DNA of 64,000 nt from positions 8,612 through 72,611 of the forward strand of contig CBESWG010000015.1 of assembly GCA_965533275.1 (NCBI GenBank). The letters are read 5' to 3'. The stretch comes from JAUXEH01 sp965533275 (GTDB taxonomy: Bacteria > Acidobacteriota > Aminicenantia > Aminicenantales > Aminicenantaceae). Positions 41,342 through 49,931 of this stretch are shown here, in pieces. A model generated the notes under the pieces. That model had not been told where the DNA came from. It worked only from the letters and a program-made list of their open reading frames with translations, and did no database searches. Position numbers and translations under genes: made by a program. Position 1 is the first letter of the stretch. Every line of letters starts with the position of its first letter.

Positions 41342-42184
41342 TCAGCAGCCCTTGCGGAAGACCGCGCGCCTCACCTTGCGCAGCATGGCCAGCAAGTCTG
41401 GCAAATCATTTATAATCAATGAGTTGGCGCTATCCGACAGGGCCTTAGAGGGACGGTCATGTACCTCCAGGAACAGCCCGTCGGCGCCGACCGCGATGGC
41501 TGCCCGGGCCACATGCGGGATGAACTCGGCATCCCCGCCGGAGGCCGTTCCCAGGCCTCCCGGGCGCTGGACGCTGTGTGATGCATCGACACAGACAGGG
41601 AAGCCCCACTCCTTCATGATCGGGACGGACCGCACATCGAAGACGAGGTTGTTGTATCCGAAGGATGTGCCGCGCTCCGTGAGGATGATGTTCTCATTGC
41701 CCTGACTCAGGACCTTGTCCACGGCGTTCTTCATTTCTTCGGGCGCCAGGAACTGCCCTTTCTTGATGTTGATCGGCTTGCCGGTGGCTGCCGCGGCCAG
41801 CAGCAGGTCGGTCTGCCGGCAGAGGAAGGCCGGGATCTGGATGACATCCAGGACCTCGGCCGCCCTTTCCACCTGACCGGGCTCGTGGACATCTGAGAGG
41901 ACCGGGACCTTCAGCTCTTGCCTGATCTGGCCCAGTATCTTGAGTCCCTCCTCAAGCCCGGGGCCCCGATAGGAATCGATCGAGGAGCGGTTGGCCTTGT
42001 CGTAAGAGGCCTTGAATATGAACGGGACCGATGCGGCGTCACAGATCTGCTTGAGTTCCCCGGCCAGGGCAAAGGCGTGCTCCTCGCTCTCGATGACGCA
42101 CGGGCCTGCGATCAGGAAAAAAGTCTGGAATCCGCCGATGCAAAGATCAGGCGTTATCCCGATCTCTCTGGGTACGATGGACAT
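41342..42184 (-). CDS. kdsA: KDO 8-phosphate synthase (3-deoxy-8-phosphooctulonate synthase)
   Basis: The 280-residue enzyme condenses arabinose 5-phosphate and phosphoenolpyruvate. Recognised segments are FFLIAGPCVIESEEHAFALAGEL, FKASYDKANRSS, VLSDVHEP, IPAFLCRQTDLLLAAA, NIKKGQFLAPEEM and VDASHSVQRPGG. The start ATG lies 38 bases inside the pyrG end, with MSIVPREIGITPDLCIG plausible for the family. Cys25 in AGPCV does not discriminate the metal-dependent class by itself. Confidence 0.94.
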   Translation of the reverse strand: MSIVPREIGITPDLCIGGFQTFFLIAGPCVIESEEHAFALAGELKQICDAASVPFIFKASYDKANRSSIDSYRGPGLEEGLKILGQIRQELKVPVLSDVHEPGQVERAAEVLDVIQIPAFLCRQTDLLLAAAATGKPINIKKGQFLAPEEMKNAVDKVLSQGNENIILTERGTSFGYNNLVFDVRSVPIMKEWGFPVCVDASHSVQRPGGLGTASGGDAEFIPHVARAAIAVGADGLFLEVHDRPSKALSDSANSLIINDLPDLLAMLRKVRRAVFRKGC

Positions 42185-43775
42185 AGCTCGCTCCTATGAA
42201 GGATCTGAAGATCGGATGGGGCTGCAGGGGACGGGACTTAAACTCAGGATGGAACTGGCAGCCGAAGAACCAGGGATGCCCCGCAAGCTCGATGGTCTCG
42301 ACCAGCCTGTGTTCCGGATTCTTCCCGGATATAACGAGTCCCGCCTCGGCAAGCCTCTGCTCGAATTCCGGGTTGAATTCGAAGCGGTGACGGTGACGCT
42401 CGTTGATGCTGAGCCTCCCGTAGATGCGGTGGGCCAGAGTCCCTTTCTCGATGCGGCAAGGATACTGCCCCAGGCGCATGGTCCCTCCCAGGTCGGTGAT
42501 GCCCTTGAGCTCCCGCCATTTGAAGAAGATCTTGTGCGGCGTGTTCTTGTCGAACTCCGTGCTGTTTGCGCCTTTTAAGCCCGCGACGTTGCGGGCGTAT
42601 TCGATGGTGGCGCACTGCATCCCCAGGCAGATCCCGAAAAACGGGATCTCCTGTGTGCGGCCATAGTTGACAGCCTGGATCTTTCCCTCGATGCCTCTGA
42701 CCCCGAATCCGCCCGGGACAAGGATACCATCCGCGTCCTTGAGCACGGCTTTGGCTCCTCTCTTTTCGATCTCCTGGGCCTCCACCCAGGCGAAATTGAC
42801 CTTGAGGCTGTGTGCGGTGCCGGCATGGATCAGGGCCTGGTTGAGGCTTATGTAGGAGTCCTGCAGCCCGGTGTACTTGCCCACCAGGGCGATGGTGACC
42901 TCATCCCGGGGGGCCTTCATCCGCTTGACCATGCGCTTCCACTGAGTCAGCTTCCGTGAGTTCACGGGGAGGTTGAGCCGCTTGAGCACGATCGTGTCCA
43001 GGTTCTCCTGGGCGAAGATCAAGGGGATCTCGTAGATGTTGTCCACATCCTGGGCGGAGATCACCGCTTCCAGGGGGACGTTTGTGAAGAGGGAGATCTT
43101 GGACTTGAGCCCCTTGTCCACGGAACGGTCCGAACGACAGAGGATGATGTCCGGCTGGATACCGATGGAGCGCAGCTCCTTGACGCTGTGCTGAGTGGGC
43201 TTGGTCTTGAGCTCCCCAGAGGTCTTCATGAACGGGACCAGTGTCAGGTGTATGAACAGCGTGTTTTCGGTCCCCAGCTCCAACCGCATCTGTCGAGTGG
43301 CTTCCAGGAAGGGCAGGCCCTCGATGTCGCCCACGGTGCCGCCGATCTCGATGATGACGATGTCGTTTTCCTCGGAGGCGGCCCGGAAGGCGGCCTTGAT
43401 CTCGTCTGTCAGATGGGGGATGACCTGCACGGTCTTTCCCAGGTATCCACCTTCACGCTCCTTCTTCAGGACCGACTCATAGATCTTGCCCGCGGTCCAG
43501 TTGTGGGCCTGAGAAGTGCGGGTGGAGGTAAAGCGTTCGTAGTGGCCGAGATCGAGGTCGGTCTCTGCCCCATCGTCCGTCACATAGACCTCACCGTGCT
43601 GGAAGGGACTCATGGTCCCCGGGTCGATGTTGAGATAGGGATCGAATTTTTTGATGGTGATCTTGTAGCCATGGCTCTCGAGGAGCCGGCCGATCGACGC
43701 TGCGGCGATCCCCTTGCCCAGCGCGGACAGCACGCCGCCCGTCACGAAGATGTACTTGGTCGTCGGAGTCATCAT
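42147..43775 (-). CDS. pyrG: CTP synthase
   Basis: PyrG makes CTP from UTP with glutamine-derived ammonia. The 542-residue protein starts YIFVTGGVLSALGKGIAAASIGRLLESHGY (synthase P-loop), followed by DPYLNIDPGTMSPFQHGEVYVTDDGAETDLDLGHYERF. The C-terminal glutaminase domain has VPGGFGVRGIEGKI and the nucleophile loop FFGICLGMQCATIEYARN, with HPEF near the end. Its position between kdsB and kdsA fits local supply of CTP for CMP-KDO formation. It begins 8 bases after kdsB. Confidence 0.96.
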   Translation of the reverse strand: MMTPTTKYIFVTGGVLSALGKGIAAASIGRLLESHGYKITIKKFDPYLNIDPGTMSPFQHGEVYVTDDGAETDLDLGHYERFTSTRTSQAHNWTAGKIYESVLKKEREGGYLGKTVQVIPHLTDEIKAAFRAASEENDIVIIEIGGTVGDIEGLPFLEATRQMRLELGTENTLFIHLTLVPFMKTSGELKTKPTQHSVKELRSIGIQPDIILCRSDRSVDKGLKSKISLFTNVPLEAVISAQDVDNIYEIPLIFAQENLDTIVLKRLNLPVNSRKLTQWKRMVKRMKAPRDEVTIALVGKYTGLQDSYISLNQALIHAGTAHSLKVNFAWVEAQEIEKRGAKAVLKDADGILVPGGFGVRGIEGKIQAVNYGRTQEIPFFGICLGMQCATIEYARNVAGLKGANSTEFDKNTPHKIFFKWRELKGITDLGGTMRLGQYPCRIEKGTLAHRIYGRLSINERHRHRFEFNPEFEQRLAEAGLVISGKNPEHRLVETIELAGHPWFFGCQFHPEFKSRPLQPHPIFRSFIGASYVHRTQRDRDNA

Positions 43776-43783
43776 TCTATTTG

Positions 43784-44503
43784 TTATCCGCTTTCTCTCA
43801 ATCGTTCTTCGACCTTGATTATATCCTCCGGCGTATCCACACTCAAGGAGGAATGCTGAGTTTCCAGCACCTTGATCCGGAATCCATGTTCCAGGGCCCG
43901 GAGCTGCTCCAGTTTCTCGACCTCCTCGAGCCTGGATGCCGGAAGTCCAGCGAACGTCTGTAAAAATTCTTTCTGATATCCATAGATCCCGATGTGCTCA
44001 TAGAAATATTCCCTGGCCTGGTGCGGCAGGGGGGAGCGCGAGAAATACAGAGCGAATCCCTCGGCATCTCTCACCAGCTTGACGACATTGGGATCGGCGA
44101 TCCGGGAAAGGTCGGCTTCGCGGCGGGCCAGGGTTGCCATAGGCACGGATTCGTCCTGGAGGGCCTCTATCAGGGCATCGATGGCCTCCCCCCTCACCAG
44201 GGGCTCGTCCCCCTGGATGTTAATCACGATGGGGAGGTCATGCCGGGCCGCAGCCTCGGCCGCACGTTCCGTGCCAGAGGTGTGGTCCGGAGAGGTCAGG
44301 CAGGCCTCGGCGCCGAATGCGCGTGCCGCCTTCAGGATCCGCTCGTCATCCGTGGCCACGACCAGCCGCTTGAGGCGTGTGGCCCGGCGTGCTCCTTCAT
44401 AGACCCACTGCAGCATGGGCCGCCCCAAAATAGGGGCCAGGGGCTTCCCTGGGAACCGCTGAGCGCTGAAGCGGGCCGGGATGACCCCCAGGGCCTCCCT
44501 CAA
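43784..44503 (-). CDS. kdsB: CMP-KDO synthetase (3-deoxy-manno-octulosonate cytidylyltransferase)
   Basis: The 239-residue nucleotidyltransferase activates KDO with CTP for transfer to lipid A. It has GVIPARFSAQRFPGKPLAPILGRPMLQWVYEGA, VVATDDERI, INIQGDEPLVRGEAIDAL, and YFSRSPLPHQ, with EHIGIYGYQKEFLQTF toward the end. The start overlaps the bactofilin stop by four bases. Downstream pyrG provides its co-substrate. Confidence 0.94.
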   Translation of the reverse strand: MREALGVIPARFSAQRFPGKPLAPILGRPMLQWVYEGARRATRLKRLVVATDDERILKAARAFGAEACLTSPDHTSGTERAAEAAARHDLPIVINIQGDEPLVRGEAIDALIEALQDESVPMATLARREADLSRIADPNVVKLVRDAEGFALYFSRSPLPHQAREYFYEHIGIYGYQKEFLQTFAGLPASRLEEVEKLEQLRALEHGFRIKVLETQHSSLSVDTPEDIIKVEERLRESG

Positions 44504-44916
44504 GCCTCCGTCCTTGGTCCGGGGATCTGAGGGACCTCCGGCTTTTTGGCCGGCTCTGACTGAGGCATTTTGTCCGTGGTTTGACAGTTGGCCTCCAGGA
44601 AGGCTCCCTCTTCGATGACGAGTTTGGGGGATATGATCGTGCCAGTGACTCGCCCCGAGGAGTGGATCTCCACCTTGCTGCGGGCATGGAGGCTGCCCTT
44701 GAGTTGACCGTCGATGATGGCGTGGCCGATCTCGACATCCGCCTCAACTTTTCCGTTCGGGCCGACGATCAGGATGGAATCGGACTTGATCGTGCCCTTG
44801 AAATGCCCGTCCACACGGAAGGATCCCTTGAAGTTCAGGTCTCCCTTGAAGTGTGTGTCCTTGTCGAAAAATCCTGTAATCTTTGTATCGTCCATTTCTC
44901 TCCTCTTTTCCTTCAT
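44500..44916 (-). CDS. Bactofilin (polymer-forming cytoskeletal protein)
   Basis: The 138-residue protein contains a single bactofilin beta-helix: FKGDLNFKGSFRVDGHFKGTIKSDSILIVGPNGKVEADVEIGHAIIDGQLKGSLHARSKVEIHSSGRVTGTI, with short disordered ends. Bactofilins polymerise at membranes and organise cell shape, poles or ParABS in some bacteria. Two starts are plausible. The longer (chosen) overlaps the parB stop by ATGA with AAGGAG 7 bases away; the shorter (44895) has GGAGAG 5 bases away. Location directly after parA-parB supports a link to chromosome segregation. Confidence 0.9.
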   Translation of the reverse strand: MKEKRREMDDTKITGFFDKDTHFKGDLNFKGSFRVDGHFKGTIKSDSILIVGPNGKVEADVEIGHAIIDGQLKGSLHARSKVEIHSSGRVTGTIISPKLVIEEGAFLEANCQTTDKMPQSEPAKKPEVPQIPGPRTEA

Positions 44917-45761
44917 GAGTTGGCTCCTTTGAGGGTCTCATAGATGCGGTTGAGATCGTCCAGCGAGAAATAGTGGATCCGGATCACTCCTTTCTCTGGT
45001 TTGCCGGCGATCGAGACCTTTGTGCCAAGGATTTTTAAGAGCTCCTCCTGGACCGCATGGAGGTCTGGATCCAGGGCGGGGCCACCCTTCTCGAGCGGGG
45101 CGGCCTTCAGCTTCTGTATGAGCTTCTCCACGTTCCGGACCGACAGCCCCTTGTTCACGACCTGGCGGGCGCACTGCAGCTGTATCTCCGGATCTTCCAG
45201 GGTGATCAGGGCCCGCGCATGGCCCATGGAGAGGCCTTCAGTTATGATCATCTCCTTGATCTCCGGTGGGAGCTTCAGCAGCCGCATGTAGTTGGTCACC
45301 GAGGTCCGGTCCTTGCCCACCTTATCCGCGATCTGCTGTTGGGTCAGCATCAGGTCGTCTGACATCTTCTGATAGGCCTCGGCGATCTCCACGGGATTGA
45401 GGTCCTCCCGCTGCAGGTTCTCGATCAGGGAGGCCTCGAACTGCTGGACCTCCGATAAATTCCGGATGAGGACGGGAACCTTGGTGAGGCCCGCCTGCTG
45501 GGCCGCGCGCCAGCGCCGTTCCCCCACGATGATCTTGTAGTGGTTTTCCTCGGGCACCACGACGATCGGCTGGAGGATCCCCGTCTCCCGGAGGGAAAGG
45601 GCCAGTTCCTGCAGTGCCTTGGGATCGAAGTGGGACCGGGGTTGGGCGGGATTGGGCTTGAGCCGCTCTATGTCCAGCTCTGCGAAGCGTTCTTCCTTGA
45701 GGATCCCGTAGTCTTCGGGCAGGAAGGCTTCCAGTCCTTTGCCTAGTGCTTTTTTTTTCAT
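44913..45761 (-). CDS. parB: Chromosome-partitioning protein ParB
   Basis: The 282-residue protein binds parS and spreads along DNA as a CTP-dependent clamp. It has LDIERLKPNPAQPRSHFD, then the CTPase motif region GERRWRAAQQAG, NLQREDLNPVEIAEAYQ, a helix-turn-helix (LTQQQIADKVGKDRTSVTNYMRLLKLP) and GHARALITL. A perfect-consensus parS lies just upstream of parA. Its start overlaps the parA stop by four bases. Confidence 0.95.
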   Translation of the reverse strand: MKKKALGKGLEAFLPEDYGILKEERFAELDIERLKPNPAQPRSHFDPKALQELALSLRETGILQPIVVVPEENHYKIIVGERRWRAAQQAGLTKVPVLIRNLSEVQQFEASLIENLQREDLNPVEIAEAYQKMSDDLMLTQQQIADKVGKDRTSVTNYMRLLKLPPEIKEMIITEGLSMGHARALITLEDPEIQLQCARQVVNKGLSVRNVEKLIQKLKAAPLEKGGPALDPDLHAVQEELLKILGTKVSIAGKPEKGVIRIHYFSLDDLNRIYETLKGANS

Positions 45762-46513
45762 CGTTGCAGCAGCTCCGTTGCGAGGTTGAGGTACGCCTGG
45801 GCGCCCTTGGATCGGATGTCATAGAGCAGGGCGGGCTTGCCGAAACTGGGCGCCTCGGCCAGCCTGACGGTACGGGGCACGACGACCTCGAACACGATCC
45901 CGCTCAGGGAATTTCTGATCTCCTCGGCCACCTGCTTTGCCAGGTTGGTCCGGTCGTCGTACATGGTCAGCACGATCCCCTCGATAACCAGGGAAGGATT
46001 CAAGTAGGATCGTACTTTGTCCAGCGTGGTGAACAGGTCCGGCATGCCCTCCATGCAGAAGAATTCGGTCTGGACCGGAATGAGGATGGAATCGGCAGCC
46101 GTCAGGGCATTTATCGTGAGATAACCCAGAGACGGGGGGCAGTCGATGAGGATGTAGTGGAACTTGGAGCGAATGCCCTCGAGGATCTCTTTCAGGCGGG
46201 TTTCTCTGGATTCCAGGTCGTGAGCCTCGGCTTCGAAGCCCGCCAGCTCACGGGAGCTGGCACAGACGTAGAAGTTGTCCAGCTCGGTGGGCTGGATGAG
46301 ACCCATGAGGGGCTGGCCGTTCATGAGTGCGGAGTAAATCCCCTTCCCTGGGGCCTTTTCCAACCCCAGGCCTGCCGTGGCCATGCCCTGCGGATCGAAA
46401 TCGACCAACAGAACCCGTTTGTTGTTCAAGGCCAGGGAGGCCCCCAGGTTAACGGCCGTGGTGGTCTTGCCCACGCCGCCCTTCTGGTTGGCTACAGCGA
46501 TGATCCTGTTCAT
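45758..46513 (-). CDS. parA: Chromosome-partitioning ATPase ParA (Soj)
   Basis: From the chosen ATG (MNRIIAVANQKGGVGKTTTAVNLG) the protein is 251 residues, normal for chromosomal ParA. It has the deviant Walker A motif, LVDFDPQGMAT (A'), LIDCPPSLGYLTINALTAAD (B), and VLTMYDDRTNLAKQV. A longer in-frame reading would translate the parS site itself, so it is rejected. It begins the parA-parB-bactofilin-kdsB chain. Confidence 0.95.
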   Translation of the reverse strand: MNRIIAVANQKGGVGKTTTAVNLGASLALNNKRVLLVDFDPQGMATAGLGLEKAPGKGIYSALMNGQPLMGLIQPTELDNFYVCASSRELAGFEAEAHDLESRETRLKEILEGIRSKFHYILIDCPPSLGYLTINALTAADSILIPVQTEFFCMEGMPDLFTTLDKVRSYLNPSLVIEGIVLTMYDDRTNLAKQVAEEIRNSLSGIVFEVVVPRTVRLAEAPSFGKPALLYDIRSKGAQAYLNLATELLQR

Positions 46514-46531
46514 TATGCAAGCTTTTTCCGA

Positions 46532-46547
46532 TGTTCCACGTGAAACA
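46532..46547. promoter_or_regulatory. parS site
   Basis: TGTTCCACGTGAAACA matches the bacterial parS consensus TGTTNCACGTGAAACA, 18 bases upstream of the parA start and between mnmG and parA. It is the centromere-like ParB loading site. Only one copy was noticed in the window. Confidence 0.9.
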
Positions 46548-46588
46548 AACACCGTGTTAGTCGTTCAAGTCTATATTTGTACCATAGT

Positions 46589-48463
46589 TCAGGGCTGATT
46601 TGTACCGTGTATTTGCTTTTTCTCCGAGGCGGACGGCTTGGAAAGCAGCTTGAGATAGATGTGGAGGTTGATCAGGGCGGCCGGCGTCATCCCAGGGACC
46701 CGCTTCGCCTCTCCCAGGGTGGAGGGGGCGGTTTTCTCCAGTTTTTCGACGACTTCCGAGGTCAGGCCCGGGACTTTTTTAAAGTTCAGACGGGGCGGGA
46801 TCTTTACGCCGTCGACCTTGGCGATCCTTGCGATCTCCTTGGCCTGCTTCTTGAGGTATCCCTCGTATTTGACCTCGGATTCGATATGGCGGACCTCTTC
46901 GTCGGTTGGCTCCAGGGGAAGGGGCGCCAGTTTGGATATGGATGCGAGTGAAATCCCCGGCTTCTTGAGCCGCTCCTTGAGCGCGACCTTCCCGCCCTTT
47001 TCATCCGGGCCGGCCTTTTCTGTCTCGAGAAACGCCATCACTTTCTGTGTCCTCTCCTGCTTCCGGCGGAATTCCTCATACTCCTCTTGACCTATAAGCC
47101 CGAGACGATGCCCGTATTCCGTCAACCTCCGGTCGGCATTGTCGATCCTCAGCTGCAGCCGGTATTCGGCCCGGGATGTGAACAGCCGATAGGGCTCTTC
47201 CACGCCCTTCGTGATCAGGTCATCGATCATGACGCCGATGTAGGCCTCATGCCGCCCAAGGGCCAGGGGGGGCAGGTTCTTGTGTTTGAGCCCTGCATTG
47301 ATACCGGCCATAAGCCCCTGCGCGGCGGCCTCCTCATACCCGGAGGTGCCGTTGATCTGTCCGGCCAGATAGAGGCCCCTGATACTCCGGGTTTCGAGCG
47401 TGGACTGCAGCCCCGTGGGGAGCACGGCATCGTATTCGATGGCGTAGGCGGGCCGGAGGATCCGGGCGTCCTCCAGGCCTGGGATCGTCTTGAGCATCGC
47501 TTTCTGGGCCTCCAGGGGCAGGGATGAGGAGATGCCGTTGACGTAGACCTCCTCGGTTTCCAGGCCCTCGGGCTCCAGAAAGATCTGGTGCCGCTTGTGA
47601 TGGGGGAACTGCACGACCTTGACCTCGATCGAGGGGCAGTAGCGCGGTCCGACTCCTGATATCCGGCCCCCGTAGAGTGCGGATCTCTCCAGGTTGTCCC
47701 TTATGACTGCGTGGGTTTGGGGAGTGGTGTATCCAACATGGCTTACAACACGGTTTTCCAGGCGGGTTTTGGTACGGAAGGAGAATGGGACCGGCACTTC
47801 GTCACCTGGCTGGGGCGAAAATTGTGTCCAATCGATGGTTTCGCGGTGCAGGCGCATGGGCGTGCCCGTCTTGAGCCGGAACACAGGCATCTTGAGCTCC
47901 TGCAGTTGGGCGGCCAGATGCGTTGAAGCGGGCTCGTCGGCCCGTCCTGCCGCGTAGCTCTCCAATCCGATGTGGATCAGTCCGTTCAGGAAGGTGCCCG
48001 GAGTGAGGACTACGGATTCGGCGTGGATGCGGAGGCCGTCCAGGAGCTCCACCCCGGTGGCCCTCCCGTCTTCGAGCAGCAGACGGGCCACGGTCCCCTC
48101 GATCAGCATGAGATCCCGAGCCTGCTCCAGCCGGAGGCGTACGGCCCTGCGGTATCGGGCCTTGTCCGATTGGGCCCTGGGGGCCTGCACGGCACCGCCC
48201 CGGCTGCGGTTGAGGAGGCGGAACTGGATCCCGGTCTCGTCCGCGACCAGGCCCATGATGCCTCCCAGGGCATCGATCTCCCGGACCAGGTGGCCCTTGG
48301 CCAGGCCCCCGATGGCCGGATTGCATGACATCTGGGCGATGTTCTCGAGAGAGATCGTGATCAGGCCGGTGCTGAGGCCCATGCGGCTGGTGGCGTGAGC
48401 CGCCTCGCAGCCCGCATGTCCGGCCCCGATGACCAGGACGTCGAAGCTGGATTCTCCGCTCAT
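46589..48463 (-). CDS. mnmG: tRNA uridine-34 5-carboxymethylaminomethyl modification enzyme MnmG
   Basis: MnmG (GidA) works with MnmE to modify U34 of several tRNAs, using FAD, NADH and methylene-THF. At 624 residues it is full length: DVLVIGAGHAGCEAAHATSRMGLSTGLIT (FAD), SCNPAIGGLAKGHLVREIDALGG, FRLKTGTPMRLH, TGYTTPQTHAVIRDNL-type region, LYLAGQINGTSGYEEAAAQG and the C-terminal helical domain. It lies 6 bases after mnmE and just before parS-parA. Confidence 0.95.
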   Translation of the reverse strand: MSGESSFDVLVIGAGHAGCEAAHATSRMGLSTGLITISLENIAQMSCNPAIGGLAKGHLVREIDALGGIMGLVADETGIQFRLLNRSRGGAVQAPRAQSDKARYRRAVRLRLEQARDLMLIEGTVARLLLEDGRATGVELLDGLRIHAESVVLTPGTFLNGLIHIGLESYAAGRADEPASTHLAAQLQELKMPVFRLKTGTPMRLHRETIDWTQFSPQPGDEVPVPFSFRTKTRLENRVVSHVGYTTPQTHAVIRDNLERSALYGGRISGVGPRYCPSIEVKVVQFPHHKRHQIFLEPEGLETEEVYVNGISSSLPLEAQKAMLKTIPGLEDARILRPAYAIEYDAVLPTGLQSTLETRSIRGLYLAGQINGTSGYEEAAAQGLMAGINAGLKHKNLPPLALGRHEAYIGVMIDDLITKGVEEPYRLFTSRAEYRLQLRIDNADRRLTEYGHRLGLIGQEEYEEFRRKQERTQKVMAFLETEKAGPDEKGGKVALKERLKKPGISLASISKLAPLPLEPTDEEVRHIESEVKYEGYLKKQAKEIARIAKVDGVKIPPRLNFKKVPGLTSEVVEKLEKTAPSTLGEAKRVPGMTPAALINLHIYLKLLSKPSASEKKQIHGTNQP

Positions 48464-48469
48464 GGTCGT

Positions 48470-49840
48470 CTATTTCCCTACACAGAATCGGCCGAAGATA
48501 TCATCCAGGATGTCGTCAGCGCGGATCTCACCGGTCAGCTCCCCGATCAGGGAGAGGGCCGGGCGTATCTCCTCGGCCAGGAGCTCCTCGGAGTGCCCCT
48601 CCTCCAGGACCCTCATGGCGGAGGCGAGAGCGTCCCGGATCTCTTCGAGGATCAGCTTCTGACGGAGGTGCAGGATGACCTCTTCTCCCTCGATATTACC
48701 GTCGGGCACGAATAGGCCGTGGATCTTCTGCTTGAGCTCCGTGAGGTGGGTTCCCTTCAAAGCCGAGATCTCCAACTGGGGCAGGCCTCCGGCGGCTTCC
48801 GTGATCCTTTCGGCCCCGATCTTGCGGGGCAGGTCGATCTTGTTCAAGAGGATGAGTGTCTTCTTGTCCCTGAATTTCCGGATCAGGGCCAGGTCGTCCC
48901 GGTTCTCGGCACGGGAGGCATCGAGGAGCAGCAGGATGCCGTCGGCTCGGGTGGCCAGCTCCTTGCCTCTCCGGATGCCCTCCTTTTCGACAGGCTCTGC
49001 TGCAGCATCCAGGCCGGCTGTGTCCACCAGCGTGAATACGGAGTCCTCGATCATCATCTGTTCGCGGATGTAGTCGCGGGTGGTTCCGGGGAAGGGCGTG
49101 ACGATGGACCGATCGTGATCCAGGAGCAGGTTGAAGAGCGTGGATTTTCCGGAATTCGTGCGCCCCGTGACCGCCAGAACGATCCCCTCACGAAAGGCCT
49201 TGCCCAGGTCATAGCTCTGGACGAGCCCGGAGACGGCTTCCAGCGACTTCCGGAGCGTACGTGTGATGACCTTGGGCGATATGCGAAGCCCCTCGTCCGG
49301 GAACTCGATACCGGCCTCAACCTGGGACAGGAGGTGGATGATGCGCCCCCGCAGCTCGTCGATGCGGCGGGACAGGCTGCCGTCCAGCTGTCGGCAGGAT
49401 ATCTTGGCCTGGTTCAGGGAGGACGCCTGGATCAGGTCGTTGACGGCTTCGGCCTGGAGGATGTCGATCCGTCCCCCGACGAGGCCCCTGAGGGTGAACT
49501 CTCCCGGATGGGCATGGCGAGCCCCGGCGGCGATGCCGAGCCTCACGATCTCTTTCAGGAGGACCGGGCTGCCATGTGTGCTCAGCTCTACCACGTCCTC
49601 GGTGGTATAGGAACGGGGGGACGGGTAAAAGGTGAGCATGGCCTCTTCGAAAGGTTCCCCTGTCTCCGGATCGAAGATATGCCCCAGGATCGGCTGTCGA
49701 GCGGGGGTCTTGTGGCGGCGGGTCCTGGGTTTGAAGATCTCCAGCGTGATCTCGAGCGCCCGGACGCCGCTCAAGCGGACCACTCCAAGGCCCCCGTAGC
49801 CCAACGGCGTGGAGACGGCGATGATGGTGTCTTCGAGCAT
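48470..49840 (-). CDS. mnmE: tRNA modification GTPase MnmE
   Basis: The 456-residue protein (from ATG at MLEDTIIAVSTPLGYGGLGVVRLSG) has the N-terminal THF-binding domain, a helical domain, and an inserted G domain: AVTGRTNSGKSTLFNLLLDHDRSIVTPFPGTTRDYI, DTAGLD, and NKIDLPRK. The C-terminus is FCVGK; the usual CIGK ends with the functional Cys, retained here. An in-frame TTG 27 bases upstream is an alternative start. It is 6 bases upstream of mnmG. Confidence 0.93.
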   Translation of the reverse strand: MLEDTIIAVSTPLGYGGLGVVRLSGVRALEITLEIFKPRTRRHKTPARQPILGHIFDPETGEPFEEAMLTFYPSPRSYTTEDVVELSTHGSPVLLKEIVRLGIAAGARHAHPGEFTLRGLVGGRIDILQAEAVNDLIQASSLNQAKISCRQLDGSLSRRIDELRGRIIHLLSQVEAGIEFPDEGLRISPKVITRTLRKSLEAVSGLVQSYDLGKAFREGIVLAVTGRTNSGKSTLFNLLLDHDRSIVTPFPGTTRDYIREQMMIEDSVFTLVDTAGLDAAAEPVEKEGIRRGKELATRADGILLLLDASRAENRDDLALIRKFRDKKTLILLNKIDLPRKIGAERITEAAGGLPQLEISALKGTHLTELKQKIHGLFVPDGNIEGEEVILHLRQKLILEEIRDALASAMRVLEEGHSEELLAEEIRPALSLIGELTGEIRADDILDDIFGRFCVGK

Positions 49841-49902
49841 CCCTCTCTCGACCTGCTGTCGAAACAATGTAAGCTATTGATAATAAAATAAATATGACAG
49901 AG

Positions 49903-49931
49903 GGCCGGCTGTCCTGATACGGACAGGGGCC
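49903..49931 (-). terminator. Hairpin between jag and mnmE
   Basis: GGCC and TGTCC arms pair with GGACA and GGCC (loop TGATAC) immediately after the jag stop. On the minus strand it is followed by a mixed AT-rich sequence with short T-runs. It may be an inefficient intrinsic terminator separating rpmH-jag from mnmE-mnmG. Confidence 0.4.

Noticed and set aside
46514..46552. An N-terminal extension of ParA
   Set aside because: It would translate the parS site and add 13 residues before the Walker A start that family members lack.
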